From assembly GCF_002897035.1 (NCBI RefSeq), contig NZ_BAUX01000006.1:124001-188000 (forward strand): a DNA stretch of 64,000 bases. The letters are read 5' to 3'. The translations under genes were made by a program, and so were the position numbers. Positions 25,739-34,280 of the stretch are shown here, piece after piece. This DNA comes from Methylopila sp. Yamaguchi (GTDB lineage: Bacteria > Pseudomonadota > Alphaproteobacteria > Rhizobiales > Methylopilaceae). Each line of letters starts with the position of its first letter. Position 1 is the stretch's first letter. The notes below the pieces were generated by a model. It did no database searches. It worked only from the letters and a program-made list of their open reading frames with translations, and was not told where the DNA came from.

Positions 25739-26716
25739 ATGGTCTTCAGGCGCCTCGCCGCTGCGGCGGCCTTCGCTTTCGTTTCGACAGTCGCGCCGGT
25801 GTCGGCGCAGGACTTCCCCAAGGGACCGGTCACAATGCTGGTGCCGTTCGCAGCGGGCGGACCTACCGACGTGGTCGCCCGGCTCGTCGCGCGGGTGATG
25901 GAGAAGGAGCTCGGACAGCCGGTGCTGGTCGAGAACGCGACGGGGGCCGGCGGCACGCTGGCGTCCGGCCGGCTCGCCCGCGCGGCGCCCGACGGGCAGA
26001 CGATCCTGCTGCACCACATGGGCATCACCACAAGCGCAACGCTCTATCGCAAGCTCGCCTACGATCCTAAGACCGCCTTCGGCTTCGTTGGTCAGGTCAC
26101 GACAGTTCCGATGCTGCTGGTGAGCCGGCCGAACTTCGAGCCGGCCGACTTCAAGGCGCTGCTCGCCTACATCAAGGACAACAAGGACAAGGTTTCGCTC
26201 GCAAACGCCGGCCCCGGGGCGGTGAGCCACATCTGCGGCATGCTTTTCATGCAGCTGACGGGCGTGAAGCTGACGACCGTGCCCTACAAGGGGACCGGCC
26301 CCGCGATGACCGACACGATGGGCGGACAGGTCGACCTGCTGTGCGACCAGACCACCGGCGCGACGGGTCCGGTGAAGACCCATAAGGTGAAGGCCTACGC
26401 CACCGCGACCGCCGAGCGCATCCCCGTGCTGCCGGACGTGCCGACCGCCGCCGAACTCGGCCTCAAAGGCTTCGAGGTCGGCGTCTGGCACGGCATGTAC
26501 GTTCCCGCCGGGACGCCCGCGCCGGTGGTCGACAAGCTCAACGCCGCTCTGAAGGCCGCGCTCCACGATCCCGAGACCGTCAGGCGCTTCGCTGAACTCG
26601 GCACGGCGCCGGTGTCCGACGCGGAAGCGACGCCGGAGGGCCTGAAGGCGAAGTACTTCGCCGAAATCGACCGCTGGGCGCCGATCATCAAGGCCGCCGG
26701 CGAATACGCCGACTGA
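25739..26716 (+). CDS. Bug/TctC family periplasmic binding protein
   Basis: A 325-residue exported Bug-family protein with a signal ending at APVSAQ and the hallmark LVPFAAGGPTDVVARLVA and ATGAGGTLASGRLARAAPDG. I chose the second ATG because GGGAGG lies 6 bases before it, whereas the first ATG abuts that site. No tctA/tctB partners are nearby. It is divergent from LysR and followed by a MaoC gene, so it may bind the acid used by the CoA-transferase/dehydrogenase module. Confidence 0.88.
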   Translation: MVFRRLAAAAAFAFVSTVAPVSAQDFPKGPVTMLVPFAAGGPTDVVARLVARVMEKELGQPVLVENATGAGGTLASGRLARAAPDGQTILLHHMGITTSATLYRKLAYDPKTAFGFVGQVTTVPMLLVSRPNFEPADFKALLAYIKDNKDKVSLANAGPGAVSHICGMLFMQLTGVKLTTVPYKGTGPAMTDTMGGQVDLLCDQTTGATGPVKTHKVKAYATATAERIPVLPDVPTAAELGLKGFEVGVWHGMYVPAGTPAPVVDKLNAALKAALHDPETVRRFAELGTAPVSDAEATPEGLKAKYFAEIDRWAPIIKAAGEYAD

Positions 26717-26780
26717 TCGTCCTTGCCAGGCGCCCCCGCCGCGTTCCGGCGTGGGCGCGGCATCCCGGAGAGCCGACCCC

Positions 26781-27308
26781 ATGACCGAGAGCCTTCCCGC
26801 CTACAAGATCGTCGGCGAGCGCCGCTTCCGCGAGACCTCCGGTCTCTATTTCGAGGATTTCGAGCCCGGCGATGTCTACGAACATCGGCCAGGCCGGACG
26901 CTCCTCGATGTGGACAACGTGTGGTTCACGCTGCTGACCATGAACACGCAGCAGGTCCATTTCGACGCCGCCTACGCCGACAAGACCGAGTGGAAGAAGC
27001 TGTTGGTGGACTCGACCTTCACGCTGGCGCTGCTCACGGGGATGAGCGTCCGCACCGTGAGCGCGAAGGTGGTCGCCAATCTCGGCTGGGATAAGGTCAA
27101 GGCGACCGCGCCGGTGTTCGCCGGCGACACGCTCTACGCCGAGAGCACGGTGCTTTCGAAGCGCGAGTCCAAGAGCCGACCGCAACAGGGCATCGTCACG
27201 GTGCTCACCCGCGGCGTGAACCAGGACGGCGCCGAGGTGATGAGCTTCGAGCGGACCATGCTGGTGTACCGCCGCGGTCAGTCGCCGGAAGAGGCCGCGA
27301 ATTACTGA
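26781..27308 (+). CDS. MaoC family (hot-dog) dehydratase
   Basis: A 175-residue hot-dog-fold protein of the MaoC dehydratase type, which hydrates enoyl-CoA thioesters. The segment TLLTMNTQQVHFDAAYADKTEWKKLLVDSTFT corresponds to the D-x-N/H-x-x-H hydratase region (N49-x4-H54 here), and APVFAGDTLYAES is the typical C-terminal strand. Position after the TctC gene, near the CoA-transferase and acyl-CoA dehydrogenase, suggests it hydrates an intermediate of that pathway. The ATG start is preferred over an in-frame GTG 30 bases upstream. Confidence 0.85.
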   Translation: MTESLPAYKIVGERRFRETSGLYFEDFEPGDVYEHRPGRTLLDVDNVWFTLLTMNTQQVHFDAAYADKTEWKKLLVDSTFTLALLTGMSVRTVSAKVVANLGWDKVKATAPVFAGDTLYAESTVLSKRESKSRPQQGIVTVLTRGVNQDGAEVMSFERTMLVYRRGQSPEEAANY

Positions 27309-27444
27309 GAGTCTCTCTCCAGAGGTCGACGCCAGGGAGCTCCGATAAGCGATCGCCGGGTTCCGTCAGGCGCGGCCTCGCTCGGCAAACTTTCCTTGAG
27401 GCGGAGCGTTGGGTTGATCCGGGGGCAATCAACCGGAGACTGAC

Positions 27445-27879
27445 ATGAGCGACCTGACGATCACCGACCTCGCGGAAAAGATGCGCGACATCGATTTCGC
27501 GATGCTCTTCACAACGACTGACAACGGCGCGCTGGCGGGCCGTCCGATGAGCAACAACCGCGACGTCGAATACGCTGGGGATTCTTTCTACTTCACCTTC
27601 GAGCAGTCTCGGACGGTGGCCGACGTCGAGCGCGATCCCAAGGTCGCGCTGTCATTCCAAGGGTCCAAAGGGCTTCTGGGCAAGCCGCCGCTCTTCGCCT
27701 CCGTGCAAGGCGTCGCCGAACTGATCCGCGACAAGGGCGCGTTCGCGCAACATTGGACCAAGGATCTCGACCGCTGGTTTCCGGACGGCGTCGATACGCC
27801 GGGGGTCGTGCTGATCAAAGTGCGCGCCGAGCGTATCCACTACTGGAACGGCGAAGACGCCGGCGAGATCCGTCCCTGA
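27445..27879 (+). CDS. Pyridoxamine 5'-phosphate oxidase family stress protein
   Basis: A 144-residue split-barrel flavin-binding protein of the general stress protein 26 type. The pattern of DFAMLFTTTDNGALAGRPMSNN, then SFYFTFEQSRTVADVERDPKVALSF, is characteristic. The partner flavin and function are uncertain. A GGAGA site precedes the ATG. Confidence 0.88.
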   Translation: MSDLTITDLAEKMRDIDFAMLFTTTDNGALAGRPMSNNRDVEYAGDSFYFTFEQSRTVADVERDPKVALSFQGSKGLLGKPPLFASVQGVAELIRDKGAFAQHWTKDLDRWFPDGVDTPGVVLIKVRAERIHYWNGEDAGEIRP

Positions 27880-27919
27880 CGGCTGCTTAGCTCGCCCTCT
27901 CGCGGCTGAAAAAGCGAAA

Positions 27920-27944
27920 GGAGCGCCGACAAGATCGACGCTCC
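27920..27944. terminator. Hairpin between convergent genes
   Basis: GGAGCG pairs with CGCTCC, extended by CGA/TCG after one mismatch. It sits in the 75-base gap between the convergent stress-protein and msrA genes and could serve as a bidirectional terminator; flanking A/T runs are short. Confidence 0.55.
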
Positions 27945-27954
27945 TCGCCTCAGT

Positions 27955-28479
27955 TCAACTTGCCTGCCGGATCTCGTCGCGGCTCGGAAGCCGCCAGTTC
28001 GGCCGAATGTAGTGGCAGGTGTAACCGTTGGGAAAACGCTCGAGATAGTCCTGGTGCTCGGGTTCGGCCTCCCAGAACGGCCCGACTGCTGCAACCTCGG
28101 TGACCACTTTGCCCGGCCAGAGCCCGGACGCGTTGACGTCGGCGATCGTCTCCTCGGCGATCTGACGCTGGACGTCGTCCACATAGAAGATCGCCGATCG
28201 ATAGCCGAGGCCGCGATCGTTGCCCTGACGGTTCAGCGTCGTCGGGTCGTGGATCTGGAAGAAGAACTCCAGCATCCGTCGGAAGCTCGTGATCTTCGGG
28301 TCGAAGATGATCTCGATCGCTTCGGCGTGGGTGCCGTGGTTCCGATAGGTGGCGTTCGGCACGTCGCCGCCGCTGTAGCCCACCCGGGTCGAAACCACGC
28401 CCGGCTGCTTCCGGATCAGGTCCTGCATGCCCCAGAAGCACCCGCCGGCCAGAACCGCGCGTTCGGTGGTCGTGCTCAT
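27955..28479 (-). CDS. msrA: Peptide-methionine (S)-S-oxide reductase MsrA
   Basis: A 174-residue MsrA that repairs S-epimers of methionine sulfoxide. The catalytic GGCFWGMQ motif is at residues 12-19 (Cys14); [20 protein letters not shown] and the [16 protein letters not shown] segment follow. A YTCHY stretch near the C-terminus may hold the resolving Cys. The ATG start gives normal length. Confidence 0.95.
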   Translation of the reverse strand: MSTTTERAVLAGGCFWGMQDLIRKQPGVVSTRVGYSGGDVPNATYRNHGTHAEAIEIIFDPKITSFRRMLEFFFQIHDPTTLNRQGNDRGLGYRSAIFYVDDVQRQIAEETIADVNASGLWPGKVVTEVAAVGPFWEAEPEHQDYLERFPNGYTCHYIRPNWRLPSRDEIRQAS

Positions 28480-28547
28480 CGCCGTCTCCTTGGGTTGGAT
28501 CATGGGCAGAATATCGGGACGACCGAGAGACTTTTCAAAGCGCTTGA

Positions 28548-28862
28548 TCAGGCGCGCGAAGGGCCGGGCTTCTCCAGCATAATGCGCGAGCTCTTTTCGA
28601 CGAAGTCGCGGATCGCGCCGGACATCATCGACAGCATCAGAGGCACCTCGATCTCGCCCCGGACGAGCGCGTCCTCCACCTCGATGGCGACGCGGACGGA
28701 CTGCCCCATGGCGGAGATCTGAAGCGCCAGCTTGTCTTCGGCTGTCCATGAGGACGAGACCGTCCCGCCGCCTGGGATGTGCCTCTCCAAGGCGGGGAGC
28801 CCGTTTTCGATCCGGCGTTTCGCTTCAGCCCGGCCAAGGCTGTGGGGGATCTCGAATTTCAA
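28548..28862 (-). CDS. Polyhydroxyalkanoic acid system family protein
   Basis: A 104-residue protein matching the PHA granule-associated small family ([21 protein letters not shown] start; [37 protein letters not shown] beta-rich centre, cited by its SAMGQS core). These proteins are linked to polyhydroxybutyrate granules, but the mechanism is not known. It starts with TTG after a GGGAGC site. Weak link to the neighbouring genes. Confidence 0.75.
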   Translation of the reverse strand: MKFEIPHSLGRAEAKRRIENGLPALERHIPGGGTVSSSWTAEDKLALQISAMGQSVRVAIEVEDALVRGEIEVPLMLSMMSGAIRDFVEKSSRIMLEKPGPSRA

Positions 28863-28871
28863 TGCGCCGCT

Positions 28872-28887
28872 CCCGTCCGTTGACGGG
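28872..28887. terminator. Small hairpin downstream of pqqE
   Basis: CCCGTC-CGTT-GACGGG, 6-bp stem and 4-base loop, in the 118-base gap after pqqE. No T-run on the minus strand, so termination is uncertain. Confidence 0.3.
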
Positions 28888-28980
28888 CGCTGCCTATCAC
28901 ATTTTGGCGCGGCCCAGGATGACGCGGGCGGGGAAGCGCTCTCACGCTCCGCAGTTCCGGCGGCGCGAGCCGAGAGCGGT

Positions 28981-30159
28981 CTAAACGGGCGCGCCGTTGT
29001 TGCGGGTGATCTGCACCTTGGGCCGACCCTCCACGCCGCCGAAGCTCCGGTAGACGTAGTCGGTCTTGCCCGAGTCCGCCGCCTTCAGCGCGAGCGAGGT
29101 GATCTTGGCGTGGAACGGCGACAGCGAGCAGGCGGGATCGGCGTTCGCCGGGTCGCCGGTGATCGCCAGCGCTTGGCAGCGGCAGCCCCCAAAGTCGATC
29201 TCCTTGCGCGGGCAGGAGGTGCAGGGCTCCTTCATCCAGCTCGTGCCGCGGTAGGCCTCGAACGCGGAGCCGTGCTCCCAGATCTCCGACAGGCTCTTGT
29301 CGGTGACGTAGTCGAACACGAGGTGGGGGATGGTCTCGGCCGCGTGGCAAGGGAGCACCTTGCCCTGGGGCGTCACGTTCAGGGACTGCTTTCCCCAGCC
29401 GCCGACGCAGGGCTTCGGAAGGCGGGCGTAATAGTCAGGCACCACGGCGTCGATGACGAGCTTCCCCTGAAGCTCCTCCCGCAGCCGCTCGACGGTGGCC
29501 GCGGCCGCCATCACCTGCTCGCGCGTCGGCATGAGCATGTTCCGGTTCTCGAGCGCCCAGCCGTAGTACTGGGAATGAGCGATCTCGACCCGCCGGGCGC
29601 CGAACTCCAGCGCCATGTTCACCAGCGCCTCGATGTTCTCGATGTTGGCGCGGTGGATCACGGCGTTGATGGTCAGCGGCAGACCAAGCTCGAGCACTTG
29701 GCCCGCAAGAATGCGCTTCTTCTCATGCGCGCCCTTGAGGCCCGCGATGCGGTCGGCGTTGTCGGGCAGCGCATCCTGGATCGACAGCTGGACATGGTCG
29801 AGGCCGGCGTCCGCCAACTCCTTGAGCTTGTCGTAGGTGACGCCGATCCCTGACGTGATGAGGTTGGTGTAGAGCCCGACCTTCACCGCATGGGCCGTCA
29901 ACTCCACGATGTCCCGGCGCGCCGTCGGCTCGCCGCCCGACAGGTGGAGATGAAGCACGCCCATGGCGGCGGCTTCCGAAAACACCCGCTTCCAGGTCTC
30001 GGTGTCGAGCTCCAGCGAGCGCTTCTCGAGGTCCACGGGATTGGAGCAGTAGGGGCAGGACAATGGGCAGCGGTGCGTGAGTTCCGCCAGCATCCCAAGC
30101 GGCGCCGGCGGCGGCACGCGGGTCGCCGTGGACGGGTTCGGAACGGTCATGTCGTTCAT
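28981..30159 (-). CDS. pqqE: PQQ biosynthesis radical SAM enzyme PqqE
   Basis: A 392-residue radical SAM/SPASM enzyme that forms the C-C bond between the Glu and Tyr side chains of PqqA bound to PqqD. The SAM cluster cysteines are C31-x3-C35-x2-C38 (RCPLSCPYC); GGEPT follows near residue 77. The C-terminal SPASM cysteines are seen in [25 protein letters not shown] and ADPACSLS. Last gene of the pqq set, 115 bases after pqqD. Confidence 0.97.
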   Translation of the reverse strand: MNDMTVPNPSTATRVPPPAPLGMLAELTHRCPLSCPYCSNPVDLEKRSLELDTETWKRVFSEAAAMGVLHLHLSGGEPTARRDIVELTAHAVKVGLYTNLITSGIGVTYDKLKELADAGLDHVQLSIQDALPDNADRIAGLKGAHEKKRILAGQVLELGLPLTINAVIHRANIENIEALVNMALEFGARRVEIAHSQYYGWALENRNMLMPTREQVMAAAATVERLREELQGKLVIDAVVPDYYARLPKPCVGGWGKQSLNVTPQGKVLPCHAAETIPHLVFDYVTDKSLSEIWEHGSAFEAYRGTSWMKEPCTSCPRKEIDFGGCRCQALAITGDPANADPACSLSPFHAKITSLALKAADSGKTDYVYRSFGGVEGRPKVQITRNNGAPV

Positions 30160-30274
30160 CGCGCGTTCCTTTCCATCGTGCCGAGACTGCGTCCTTCATG
30201 GCGCCGTCCCAGCGAAGCGCGTCCGGCCTGAACGGCTCTAGGCATGGCCGCTCGGAAATTCCCTCGCCGTCGCC

Positions 30275-30556
30275 TCAGTTCAGATCCAACACGCGCTTGG
30301 CCTGAAGATCGGCCAACATCTTCTTCACGTCAGCCTCAATCGTCTCGCGGGGGGCCGCATAGGCGGTCGCGAGATCGTCGACGATCGCCGTGACGGTCCG
30401 AACGCCGTCGCAGCGTTCCAGCACCGCGACTGCAATCGCGTCCGGCTTCAGCACGCGCTCGGGCGCGAGCAGGAGCCATTCGTTGCGCACCTCGTCACGG
30501 CGAAGACGCACGCCGCGCGGAAGTTTCGGAACCGCGTCCGAGGACACCTCGATCAT
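30275..30556 (-). CDS. pqqD: PqqA peptide chaperone PqqD
   Basis: A 93-residue PqqD, the RiPP-recognition protein that presents PqqA to PqqE. Typical features are PKLPRGVRLRRDEVRNEWLLLAPERVLKPDAIAVAVLERCDG (core LLAPERV) and DVKKMLADLQAKRVLDL. Its ATG overlaps the pqqC stop by 4 bases. In some Methylobacterium species pqqC and pqqD are fused; here they are separate but coupled. Confidence 0.95.
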   Translation of the reverse strand: MIEVSSDAVPKLPRGVRLRRDEVRNEWLLLAPERVLKPDAIAVAVLERCDGVRTVTAIVDDLATAYAAPRETIEADVKKMLADLQAKRVLDLN

Positions 30557-31305
30557 TCCGCGGCCTGCTGGGCGTCGCCGCGCTCGGCCCGGAACGCGTC
30601 CGGCCAAGGCTTGGCGTAGATATAACCGTGCTCCAGAGCGTCGAGCATGCTCCAGAGCATCGAGCACTTGAACTCAAGAGCCGCGATCGCCGCGTCCTGA
30701 TGCTCGCGGGTCTTCGCATGCTCGAACACGTAGGCGAGGGCGAAGTCGCTGTCGCGTTTGGCCTGAACCGGGCGCTTGTTGAAGTAGGCCAGCGTCTCAG
30801 GCGTCACGTAGTCGTAGTGCGCCAGCATGCCCTCTGAGCGCACCTTGATGACGGACGGGGAAAACAGCTCGGTCAACGAGGAGGCGATCGCCTCGAGCAG
30901 CGGGCGGTCGCGGCAGAACGAGATGTAGGCCGTCACGGCGAATTTGGTCGCGGGGAGGGCGAGCCGGCCAGACATCACGGTCTCGCGGTCGAGGCCAAGA
31001 TCGTCGGTGAGCTTCAGCCACTTGGCGATGCCGCCCTCGCCCTCGCGCTCACCGTCGTGGTCGATGATGCGCTGACGCCATTCACGCCGCATGGCGGCGT
31101 CCTCCAGCCGCGCGAGGATTTGGGAATCCTTCTGCGGGATGCAGGCCTGATAGAGGTACCGGTTGAGCGCCCAGGCCTCGACCTCGGTGCGAGTGCACTG
31201 GCCTGATTGCAAACGGATCTGGAAGGGATGCCGGCTGTGGTACCGCCGGGCGCCGACGTCGCGAAGACGCGCCTCGAGTTCGGCGTTTGAGAGAAGGTCT
31301 GCCAT
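30553..31305 (-). CDS. pqqC: Pyrroloquinoline-quinone synthase PqqC
   Basis: A 250-residue cofactor-less oxidase that carries out the last ring closure and eight-electron oxidation to PQQ. Conserved stretches are YHSRHPFQIRLQSGQ, WALNRYLYQACIPQKDSQILAR, IIDHDGEREGEGGIAKWLKL and YDYVTPETLAYFNKR. The ATG is 21 bases after the pqqB stop. An upstream extension overlapping pqqB is rejected as low-complexity arginine-rich sequence. Confidence 0.97.
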   Translation of the reverse strand: MADLLSNAELEARLRDVGARRYHSRHPFQIRLQSGQCTRTEVEAWALNRYLYQACIPQKDSQILARLEDAAMRREWRQRIIDHDGEREGEGGIAKWLKLTDDLGLDRETVMSGRLALPATKFAVTAYISFCRDRPLLEAIASSLTELFSPSVIKVRSEGMLAHYDYVTPETLAYFNKRPVQAKRDSDFALAYVFEHAKTREHQDAAIAALEFKCSMLWSMLDALEHGYIYAKPWPDAFRAERGDAQQAAE

Positions 31306-31325
31306 CGCGAAGTCCTCCGCAGATC

Positions 31326-32276
31326 TCAAGCCGCGGTTGTTCCGCGGTCTTCGAACGTCCGTTCCGAGGCGAGGCCGCCCAGCGCGACCTCCAGCCCGTC
31401 TTCCGACACCCGCCATCCCGCCGCCTCGACCGCCTCTCGCTCCGCCGAGCCGTCGACCAGGATGCGGTTGGTGTTGTTGATGTGAATGTAGATCTTCTGA
31501 CCCACCTGCACACTGTCGAAGGCGTGCAGCGATCCGCCTTCCCCCGAGATCGGCACATGCCCCATGCGGCGTCCGGTCTTTACGCCGACGCCCGCCTGGC
31601 GCATTTCGTCGTCCTCGAACACCGTGCCGTCGAAAAGCAGCGCGTCTGCGCCGTCGACACGGGCAAGCACGCCGGCGTCGACCGTCGCGCATCCCGGTAT
31701 GTAAACCAGAGTCGTCCCGTCGCGCGTGATCTCGACCCCGACCGTGTCGCCGCCGGCGTCGCCGATGGTGAGGTTCTCGGTCTCGAGATAGAGCGGCACC
31801 TTCCCGGGGACCCCGAAGAACTCGATCGTCGAGTCGTCTATCCGGAACGGCTTGTTCAGCGCCACGACTTCGCGCGCGACCATGTCCTTCGCCAGCACGC
31901 CAAAGATCGGATTGGCGTCCAGAATGCCGGAGATCTGCGAGGTTGCGTAGACAGTTAGCGGCGAACGCTCACGCAGCGTGATAAGGCCATCGACGTGGTC
32001 CACGTCGCCGTTGGTGAGAACCACGGAACGGATGGGTGTCTCTCGCAGCCCTGTCGGCTGCAGCAGAGGCGTCGCCAGAATCTGGGAGCGAAGGTCGGGA
32101 GACGCATTGAAGAGCGTCCAGCGCCCGGCTCCAGTCTCGACCGCGATGGACGACTGCGTGCGACGCTTCACGCGTGGATCGTTCTTCCACGCCAGATCGC
32201 ACACCGGACAGCGGCAATTCCACTGAGGAAAGCCGCCGCCGGCGGCAGATCCAAGGACGACAAAGCGCAACGTCAT
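31326..32276 (-). CDS. pqqB: PQQ biosynthesis protein PqqB
   Basis: A 316-residue metallo-beta-lactamase-fold protein. PqqB is an iron-dependent hydroxylase that acts on the diamino-acid intermediate before PqqC. Visible are VLGSAAGGGFPQWNCRCPVC at the start, a CxCxxC zinc site (C21, C23, C26), and TNGDVDHVDGL in place of the HxHxDH of true beta-lactamases. It follows pqqA by 51 bases on the same strand. Confidence 0.97.
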   Translation of the reverse strand: MTLRFVVLGSAAGGGFPQWNCRCPVCDLAWKNDPRVKRRTQSSIAVETGAGRWTLFNASPDLRSQILATPLLQPTGLRETPIRSVVLTNGDVDHVDGLITLRERSPLTVYATSQISGILDANPIFGVLAKDMVAREVVALNKPFRIDDSTIEFFGVPGKVPLYLETENLTIGDAGGDTVGVEITRDGTTLVYIPGCATVDAGVLARVDGADALLFDGTVFEDDEMRQAGVGVKTGRRMGHVPISGEGGSLHAFDSVQVGQKIYIHINNTNRILVDGSAEREAVEAAGWRVSEDGLEVALGGLASERTFEDRGTTAA

Positions 32277-32327
32277 GATGTTAATCCGCCGCTGCGCCTG
32301 TCATCCCTTACTACAATCCAACTAAGC

Positions 32328-32408
32328 TCAGAGCTCAGCCGGGCTGTAGGACGTGACTTCGAGGCCCACCGGGGTCTCAGAGACGATCGGAGCGGTCCAA
32401 ATGGCCAT
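32328..32408 (-). CDS. pqqA: PQQ precursor peptide PqqA
   Basis: A 26-residue peptide precursor of PQQ, starting MAIWTAPIVSET and carrying the essential E-V-T-S-Y core (Glu17 and Tyr21, the E-x3-Y that PqqE crosslinks). The tail is SPAEL. A very strong AAGGAGG site lies just before the ATG, fitting the high expression expected of a precursor. It lies 51 bases upstream of pqqB. The variant with MAIW rather than the MKWA start differs from Methylobacterium PqqA but keeps the core. Confidence 0.95.
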   Translation of the reverse strand: MAIWTAPIVSETPVGLEVTSYSPAEL

Positions 32409-32911
32409 TGTAGCCTCCTTCGGGGTTTCCTAAGACTTCCGCGCCGACGGATAGCATCCGGTTCGATTTGGCGCACGGTGGAATATAGCTTCCGCGCCAC
32501 CCCGCCGCCATAGAACTCCGCCTTAAATCTTGGTAATGCGGAAGCCTTTTTCTCAAGAACCTCTTACGTTTGCGTCGGCCATGGGGACCGGCGACGGCGC
32601 GTCGTCGCCGCAATCCCGCCGTGCTCTTGGCCGCGTCTCATTTTGCTGCAACCGATCGCATCGGCGCCGGGTCGACGGCATCATCCGTTTGTCGGAGGCG
32701 GGGAGATCGGTCCGGCAGATTGATCGGTTGACCGTTCGCTTGACGCGTCAAGCGGGGTTGATCATTGTCCCGCGCCATGAAGGCCGAGCCGTCGACCCGC
32801 ATCAACCGGATCGTCATTATCTGCGGTTAGCTGAAAAGCGGGCCGCGGCGGTTTTTTCTTGATCTTTGGATGAGAGAAGAACGACCTCCCGGCCGATGAG
32901 GAGGACGGCGC
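32409..32911. promoter_or_regulatory. pqqA-cysS divergent control region
   Basis: About 500 bases between the divergent pqqA and cysS genes. The part near 32480-32500 (TATATT on the minus strand) could be a pqqA -10 element, but I could not find a convincing -35. An 18-bp perfect palindrome lies at 32737-32754. An open frame at 32530-32862 (plus) lacks recognisable protein features and is not called. Confidence 0.6.
32737..32754. repeat. 18-bp perfect palindrome
   Basis: CGCTTGACG directly abuts its reverse complement CGTCAAGCG, without a loop. Zero spacing favours a protein-binding site over an RNA hairpin. It lies about 158 bases before cysS and 330 before pqqA. TTGA-containing half-sites also occur just outside it (GGTTGACC at 32726-32733 and GGTTGATC at 32756-32763). 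Confidence 0.7.
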
Positions 32912-34270
32912 TTGTCTGCGCTTAAGATCTACAACTCGCTGACCCGCACGAAGGATGACTTCGCGCCGATCGATCCCACGAATGTGCGGATGTACGTGTG
33001 CGGGCCGACGGTCTACGACCGCGCCCACATCGGCAACGCGCGCCCGGTCATTGTCTTTGATCTCATGTACCGGCTGCTCCGCCATCTCTACGGCGCCGAG
33101 CATGTGACCTATGTCCGCAACGTCACCGACGTGGACGACAAGATCAACGCCCGCGCCGCCGAGCGTGGGATCAGCATTCGCGCGTTGACCGAAGACACCG
33201 CCCGCGGGTTCCGCGAGGACGTGGCGGAGCTTGGGACGCTGCGGCCGAGCCACGAGCCGCGCGCGACCGAGTTCATCTGCCGCGGCGCGGACGAGCTCGA
33301 CATGGTGAAGCTGGTCGAGCGCCTGATCGCCCGCGGCCACGCCTACGAGGCGGACGGGCACGTGCTCTTCGACGTCGCGTCGATGCCCGCCTATGGCCGC
33401 CTTGCGCGTCGTTCGCTGGACGAGATGGAAGCCGGCGCCCGCGTCGAGGTCGCCTCATACAAGAAAGGCCCGATGGACTTCGTGCTGTGGAAGCCTTCGA
33501 AGGAGGGCGAGCCGGCCTGGACGTCGCCCTGGGGGCAGGGCCGTCCGGGCTGGCACCTCGAATGCTCCGCGATGTCCGCCGCGCTGCTCGGCGAGACCTT
33601 CGACATCCACGGCGGCGGCATCGACCTGATCTTTCCGCACCACGAGAACGAGATCGCCCAGTCGACCTGCTGCTTCGGCCGGGACACCATGGCGAACGTC
33701 TGGATGCACAACGGTTTCCTGCAGGTGGAGGGCGAAAAGATGTCGAAGTCCCTCGGCAACTTCGTCACTATCCGCGAGGTGCTGGCCGACTGGCCGGGCG
33801 ACGTCGCTCGCCTCGCCATGCTCTCGGCCCATTACCGGCAGCCGATCAACTGGACGCTCAAGGGCCTCCAGGAGGCCGAGCGGACGCTCGCGCAATGGTT
33901 CGACGCCGCGGCGGGCGAGGCTGACCCGCGGCCGGCCGAGACCGTGGTCGAGGCGCTGTCAGACGACCTCAACACGCCGAAAATGATCGCCGAGATTCAT
34001 CGCCTCAAGTCCGAGGGTCGCCGCAAGCCGCTCGCCGGGACGCTCGCCTTCCTCGGTTTCCGGCCCGATGTGCTCGCTGACTGGCAGGCGGCCAAGGCGC
34101 CGGAGCTCAGCGTGCCTCAGGAGGAGATCGAGCGCCTCGTCGATGCGCGGCTCGAGGCTCGCCGTGAGCGAAACTGGGCCGAGGCCGACCGGATCCGCGA
34201 CGAGTTGCTCGCCAAGGGCGTCGTGCTGAAGGACGGGGCCGGCGGCACCACGTGGGAGGTCGCCCGGTGA
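32912..34270 (+). CDS. cysS: Cysteinyl-tRNA synthetase
   Basis: A 452-residue class I aminoacyl-tRNA synthetase charging tRNA-Cys. Zinc ligand Cys30 in [14 protein letters not shown] at residues 39-42 and KMSKS at 276-280 are intact, as is the [15 protein letters not shown] stretch ([11 protein letters not shown]). Length is normal. It starts with TTG after a GAGGAGGAC site. cimA follows 10 bases later, likely in the same transcript. Confidence 0.97.
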   Translation: MSALKIYNSLTRTKDDFAPIDPTNVRMYVCGPTVYDRAHIGNARPVIVFDLMYRLLRHLYGAEHVTYVRNVTDVDDKINARAAERGISIRALTEDTARGFREDVAELGTLRPSHEPRATEFICRGADELDMVKLVERLIARGHAYEADGHVLFDVASMPAYGRLARRSLDEMEAGARVEVASYKKGPMDFVLWKPSKEGEPAWTSPWGQGRPGWHLECSAMSAALLGETFDIHGGGIDLIFPHHENEIAQSTCCFGRDTMANVWMHNGFLQVEGEKMSKSLGNFVTIREVLADWPGDVARLAMLSAHYRQPINWTLKGLQEAERTLAQWFDAAAGEADPRPAETVVEALSDDLNTPKMIAEIHRLKSEGRRKPLAGTLAFLGFRPDVLADWQAAKAPELSVPQEEIERLVDARLEARRERNWAEADRIRDELLAKGVVLKDGAGGTTWEVAR

Positions 34271-34280
34271 GCGACGCGTC

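Noticed and set aside
30553..31692. A longer start for pqqC
   Set aside because: The extension is arginine-rich, overlaps pqqB, and pqqC with the ATG at 31305 has the normal 250-residue length.
32530..32862. A 110-codon plus-strand frame in the pqqA-cysS gap
   Set aside because: No ribosome site, no protein-like pattern, and it spans the palindrome; treated as non-coding control region.
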